Shown: positions 32,584 through 35,518 of the stretch, in pieces | How positions within the stretch are numbered: the stretch's first letter is position 1 | How the letters are laid out: each line of letters starts with the position of its first letter | Source of the DNA: Mesorhizobium sp. LSJC280B00 | GTDB lineage: Bacteria > Pseudomonadota > Alphaproteobacteria > Rhizobiales > Rhizobiaceae | Direction of reading: 5' to 3' | NCBI RefSeq assembly: GCF_000502835.1 | Contig: NZ_AYVL01000033.1 | Location: 3,939 to 39,456, forward strand | DNA length: 35,518 bases | The notes under the pieces: model-generated | Told to the model about the DNA's origin: nothing | Seen by the model: the letters and a program-made list of their open reading frames with translations, nothing else | The model's database searches: none | Made by a program: the position numbers and the translations under genes

Positions 32584-34755
32584 TCAGCCGTTATCCCGCG
32601 CCTTCAGCTCCAGCCGCCGCGCGTGCAGCACTGGCTCGGTGTAGCCGTTGGCCTGGACGCGGCCCTTGAAGACCAGATCACACGCGGCGAGGAAGGCGAT
32701 GGACTTGTCGAAATCCGGCGCCATCGGCCGGTAGAGCGGATCGCCTTCGTTCTGGCGGTCGACGATCGCCGCCATGCGTTTCATCGTCTCCATGACCTGC
32801 TCGGGCGTGCAGACGCCGTGATGCAGCCAGTTGGCGATGTGCTGCGAGGAGATGCGCAGCGTGGCGCGGTCCTCCATCAGGCCGACGTCGTTTATGTCCG
32901 GCACTTTCGAACAGCCGACGCCCTGGTCGATCCAGCGCACGACATAGCCCAGAATGCCTTGCGCGTTGTTGTCGAGTTCCTTCTGGATGTCCGCCTGAGA
33001 CCAGTTCGGCCGCACCGCGACCGGCACCGACAGGATGTCGTCGAGTTTTGCCTTGGGCCGGCTCTTCAGTGCCGCCTGCACGGCATGGACGTCGACCTTG
33101 TGGTAGTGCGTGGCGTGCAGGGTTGCCGCCGTCGGCGACGGCACCCAGGCGGTGTTGGCGCCGGCCTTGGGATGGGCGATCTTCTCGGCCAGCATCGCCG
33201 CCATCAGGTCGGGCATCGCCCACATGCCCTTGCCGATCTGGGCGTGGCCGGCCAACCCACATTCCAGCCCGATGTCGACGTTCCAGGCTTCGTAGGCGGC
33301 AATCCAGGCGGCCTGCTTCATGTCGCCCTTGCGGATCATCGGGCCGGCTTCCATCGAGGTGTGGATCTCGTCGCCGGTGCGATCGAGGAAGCCGGTGTTG
33401 ATGAAGACGACGCGTTCTTTCGCGGCGCGGATCGCCTCCTTGAGGTTGACGGTGGTGCGCCGCTCCTCGTCCATGATGCCCATCTTGATGGTGTTTTTGG
33501 GCACGCCGAGCAGCGCCTCGACGCGGTCGAAAATCTCGACGGCGAAGGCGACTTCGTCGGGCCCGTGCATCTTGGGCTTTACGATGTACATCGAGCCGGC
33601 GCGAGAATTGGCGCGGCGCCCGTTCACGCCGATGTCATGCAGCGCGATCAGCGCCGTCAGCGCCGCATCCATAATGCCTTCCGGCACCTCGTTGGCGTCG
33701 CGGTCTGATATCGCCGGATTGGTCATGAGGTGGCCGACATTCCTGACCAGCATCAGCGAGCGGCCGGGCAAGGTCAGCGTGCCGCCATCGGGCGCGGTAT
33801 AGGTGCGGTCGGGGTTGAGCCTCCGAACAAAGCTCTTGCCGGCCTTGGTGATCTCCTCCGCCAAGTCGCCCTTCATCAGGCCGAGCCAGTTGCGGTAGAC
33901 CAGCACCTTATCCTCGGCATCGACGGCCGCCACCGAATCCTCGCAGTCCTGGATCGTGGTCAGCGCCGATTCCAGCACGACATCGGCAATGCCGGCCGGA
34001 TCGGTGCGGCCGATCTGGTTGTTGTGGTCGACAACGATTTCGATGTGCAGGCCGTTCTTGGTGAGCAGCACGGCTTCGGGGTCGGCGGCATCGCCGCGAT
34101 AGCCGGCAAACTGTCTGAGGTCGGCAAGCGTGGTGGCGCCGGCACCCTCGCCGAGCCGCAACATGCCGTTGGCGACCGAAAGCCCGTTGACGCCGGCCCA
34201 TTTGCCTGTCGTGAGCGGCACCGCCTCGTCGAAGAAGCTTTTCACCCAGGCGACGACCTTGGCGCCGCGCGCCGGATTGAATTTGTTGCCTCGCTCGGCG
34301 CCGGCCGTCTCCGGGATAGCGTCGGTTCCGTAGAGCGCATCGTACAGCGAACCCCAGCGCGCATTGGCGGCATTCAGTGCATAACGCGCGTTCATCACCG
34401 GCACCACCAACTGCGGCCCGGCAACCAAAGCGATTTCCGGGTCGACATTTTCGGTGGTCATGCTGAACGCCGGCCCCTCGGGCAGGAGATAGCCGATCTC
34501 GCGGAGGAACGTCTTGTAGGCCTCCATGTCGACGGGCGCGCCATTGTCGCGATACCAGCGGTCGAGCTTGTCCTGCATGGCATCGCGCTTTTCGAGCAGC
34601 GCCCGGTTTTTTGGCGAGAGATCATGGACGATGGCCGAAAAACCGTTCCAGAATGCCTCCGCCTCGATGCCGGTGCCCGGCATCGCTTCGTTCACGACAA
34701 AATCATGAAGCTCGCGGGCAATCCGCAATCCGGCGATCTCGACGCGATCAGTCAT
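32584..34755 (-). CDS. glcB: Malate synthase G
   Basis: This 723-residue monomeric cytosolic enzyme condenses glyoxylate and acetyl-CoA to malate. The length equals that of E. coli MSG. Arg338 in SLMLVRNVGHLMTNP matches the catalytic arginine. TTIQDCEDSVAAVDAEDKV, the GSMYIVKPKMHGPDEVAF block, INTGFLDRTGDEIHTSMEAGPM, ECGLAGHAQIGKGMWAMPD, PSPTAATLHATHYHKVDV and the C-terminal SQHIANWLHHG are all present. GGAGAAG precedes the ATG at 34755. No isocitrate lyase or glycolate oxidase gene is in the window, so regulation and pathway partners must be elsewhere. Confidence 0.98.
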   Translation of the reverse strand: MTDRVEIAGLRIARELHDFVVNEAMPGTGIEAEAFWNGFSAIVHDLSPKNRALLEKRDAMQDKLDRWYRDNGAPVDMEAYKTFLREIGYLLPEGPAFSMTTENVDPEIALVAGPQLVVPVMNARYALNAANARWGSLYDALYGTDAIPETAGAERGNKFNPARGAKVVAWVKSFFDEAVPLTTGKWAGVNGLSVANGMLRLGEGAGATTLADLRQFAGYRGDAADPEAVLLTKNGLHIEIVVDHNNQIGRTDPAGIADVVLESALTTIQDCEDSVAAVDAEDKVLVYRNWLGLMKGDLAEEITKAGKSFVRRLNPDRTYTAPDGGTLTLPGRSLMLVRNVGHLMTNPAISDRDANEVPEGIMDAALTALIALHDIGVNGRRANSRAGSMYIVKPKMHGPDEVAFAVEIFDRVEALLGVPKNTIKMGIMDEERRTTVNLKEAIRAAKERVVFINTGFLDRTGDEIHTSMEAGPMIRKGDMKQAAWIAAYEAWNVDIGLECGLAGHAQIGKGMWAMPDLMAAMLAEKIAHPKAGANTAWVPSPTAATLHATHYHKVDVHAVQAALKSRPKAKLDDILSVPVAVRPNWSQADIQKELDNNAQGILGYVVRWIDQGVGCSKVPDINDVGLMEDRATLRISSQHIANWLHHGVCTPEQVMETMKRMAAIVDRQNEGDPLYRPMAPDFDKSIAFLAACDLVFKGRVQANGYTEPVLHARRLELKARDNG

Positions 34756-34852
34756 CAGGGCTTCTCCAGACGAAAGGCTAGGCCGGGCCTTTGGCATGTC
34801 ACGGTGGCAGGGTCAATTCAGCTCAGGGTGAAGGTAGGGCGTTTTCGCTGCC

Positions 34853-35004
34853 GATCTCCCCCCTTGAGGGGGAGATGGCCGGCAGGCCAGAGGGGGTCGC
34901 CTCGCGTGGAGTGCAACTCTTCTTTGCACCAAATCGGGTCGCGCTTCATGCGCGGCGACCCCCTCGGTCGCCTTCGGCGACATCTCCCCCTCGAGGGGGG
35001 AGAT
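34853..35004. repeat. Composite palindromic intergenic element, copy 3
   Basis: The left module has ATCTCCCCCCTTGAGGGGGA, a GGCCGGCAGGCC hairpin and AGGGGGTCGCC (to 34902). The right module is its inverse, with GGCGACCCCCT, GTCGCC-TTC-GGCGAC and a C/G palindrome around CTCGAG (34954-35004). About 50 bases lie between. It sits between the hydantoinase gene and glcB, both leftward, about 97 bases before glcB, and its right edge is 8 bases from the hydantoinase stop. Confidence 0.8.
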
Positions 35005-35011
35005 TACGCGC

Positions 35012-35518
35012 TCACACCGCAATCCTTGGCCTTCCCGACGCCACCGCCACGACATGCGCCTCGATGAACATGCGCTGGCCCTCTACTGTGGAGACGCGGA
35101 ACTCGCTGGCGATTTCGATCTCGGCACTGTCGGTGCCGGCGTCCTTAGCCCGCCCGGCGGCAATCGCCCGCACATCTTTCTCCGCCGCGGCGATTGCCGC
35201 CGCCTCGTCGTTGAAATCGCGCACGCTTTCACCTGAGGCAACGCGGAACAGCCCTTCCTTGGGCTGGCTGACCCGCGCCTCGGCCGATACCCGGACCTGG
35301 CCGACGACGGCGCCGAGCGCGTTGGCGACATCGGTATCCTGCGGCACCACGCATCGATTGCCGACCAGCTCGGCCAGGCCGGCATAGTGCAGCGGCGCCG
35401 AGGCGCCGAGGCCGATGACCGGACGGTCGAGCGCGACGCTGAGGCGGGCGATGCCGGGATGCGCGTCGACGGCGCGCTGGACCAGGGCATGGGCGACGGT
35501 CGCCGCGCCATCCAGCCC
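35012..35518 (-). CDS. Hydantoinase/oxoprolinase family protein, HyuA-like (C-terminal part)
   Basis: The last 168 residues are visible; the gene begins beyond the right edge. PVIGLGASAPLHYAGLAEL, then VVPQDTDVANALGAVVGQV and a SQPKEGLFRV-like segment, are typical of the C-terminal region of N-methylhydantoinase A/5-oxoprolinase subunit A. The C-terminal tail (DFNDEAAAIAAAEKDVRAIA...) is predicted soluble. The family performs ATP-dependent cleavage of hydantoins or oxoproline, usually with a B subunit, but this long tail also occurs in members of unknown substrate. A palindromic element begins 8 bases after the stop. Confidence 0.82.
   Translation of the reverse strand, partial: GLDGAATVAHALVQRAVDAHPGIARLSVALDRPVIGLGASAPLHYAGLAELVGNRCVVPQDTDVANALGAVVGQVRVSAEARVSQPKEGLFRVASGESVRDFNDEAAAIAAAEKDVRAIAAGRAKDAGTDSAEIEIASEFRVSTVEGQRMFIEAHVVAVASGRPRIAV

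Noticed and set aside
32339..35004. Repeat elements considered as insertion-sequence ends flanking glcB
   Set aside because: No transposase gene or target duplication is seen. The same family occurs singly at 641-812, and each copy already contains both inverted modules.

Overview
The window is GC-rich and densely coded, and looks chromosomal. It is most likely from a Rhizobiales alphaproteobacterium of the Mesorhizobium/Phyllobacteriaceae type. Supporting signs are the order dnaK - dnaJ - pmtA (bacterial phosphatidylcholine synthesis) - pyrF, malate synthase G, MatB, a De Ley-Doudoroff galactose operon, and several families of palindromic intergenic repeats typical of rhizobial genomes. There is no tRNA, rRNA, CRISPR array, transposase or phage gene. 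The first gene (ABC permease) and the last (hydantoinase/oxoprolinase family) run off the window edges.

Layout. (1) 1-7106 is a divergent amino-sugar cluster. Leftward are murQ, a sugar-binding protein and an ABC permease. Rightward are a BadF-type sugar kinase, a GntR/UTRA regulator, a two-SIS-domain deaminase and nagA, all joined by 4-base start/stop overlaps. Together they make an apparently PTS-free route from imported MurNAc/GlcNAc to fructose-6-phosphate. A TGGTATT-N4-TGGTAT direct repeat lies about 20 bases before each divergent start and is the likely operator. (2) 7109-9350, leftward, holds matB (malonyl-CoA synthetase) and rpe (ribulose-phosphate 3-epimerase). (3) 9572-15224, leftward, holds two large exported proteins of unknown function. 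The downstream 1200-residue protein has DUF11-like domains and tandem cysteine-rich repeats. The upstream 653-residue protein looks propeller-like. They share a previously unnamed module of about 100 residues, and this is the best candidate here for an undescribed system. (4) 15647-21463, rightward, holds dnaK, dnaJ, pmtA, an NADPH-dependent FMN reductase, pyrF and a DUF1330 protein. (5) 21460-22518, leftward, is an ATP-grasp protein of unknown substrate.

(6) 22786-26019, leftward, is a tightly overlapping SDR dehydrogenase - dgoK - dgoA - SMP-30 lactonase operon for galactose oxidation, without the galactonate dehydratase. (7) 26152-29474 is a GT-C/STT3-like membrane protein divergent from a GT2 polyprenyl-phosphate-type glycosyltransferase plus a GtrA protein, probably an envelope glycosylation unit. 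(8) 29693-32332, rightward, holds gshB and a ComM/YifB AAA+ protein. (9) 32584 to the end, leftward, holds glcB and the C-terminal part of a hydantoinase A-like protein.

Three composite palindromic elements of one family (641-812, 32339-32542, 34853-35004) and three other repeat regions (22553-22651, 22741-22785, 29572-29672) occupy most of the longer intergenic spaces. Family assignments come from reading motifs in the translations; no database search was run.
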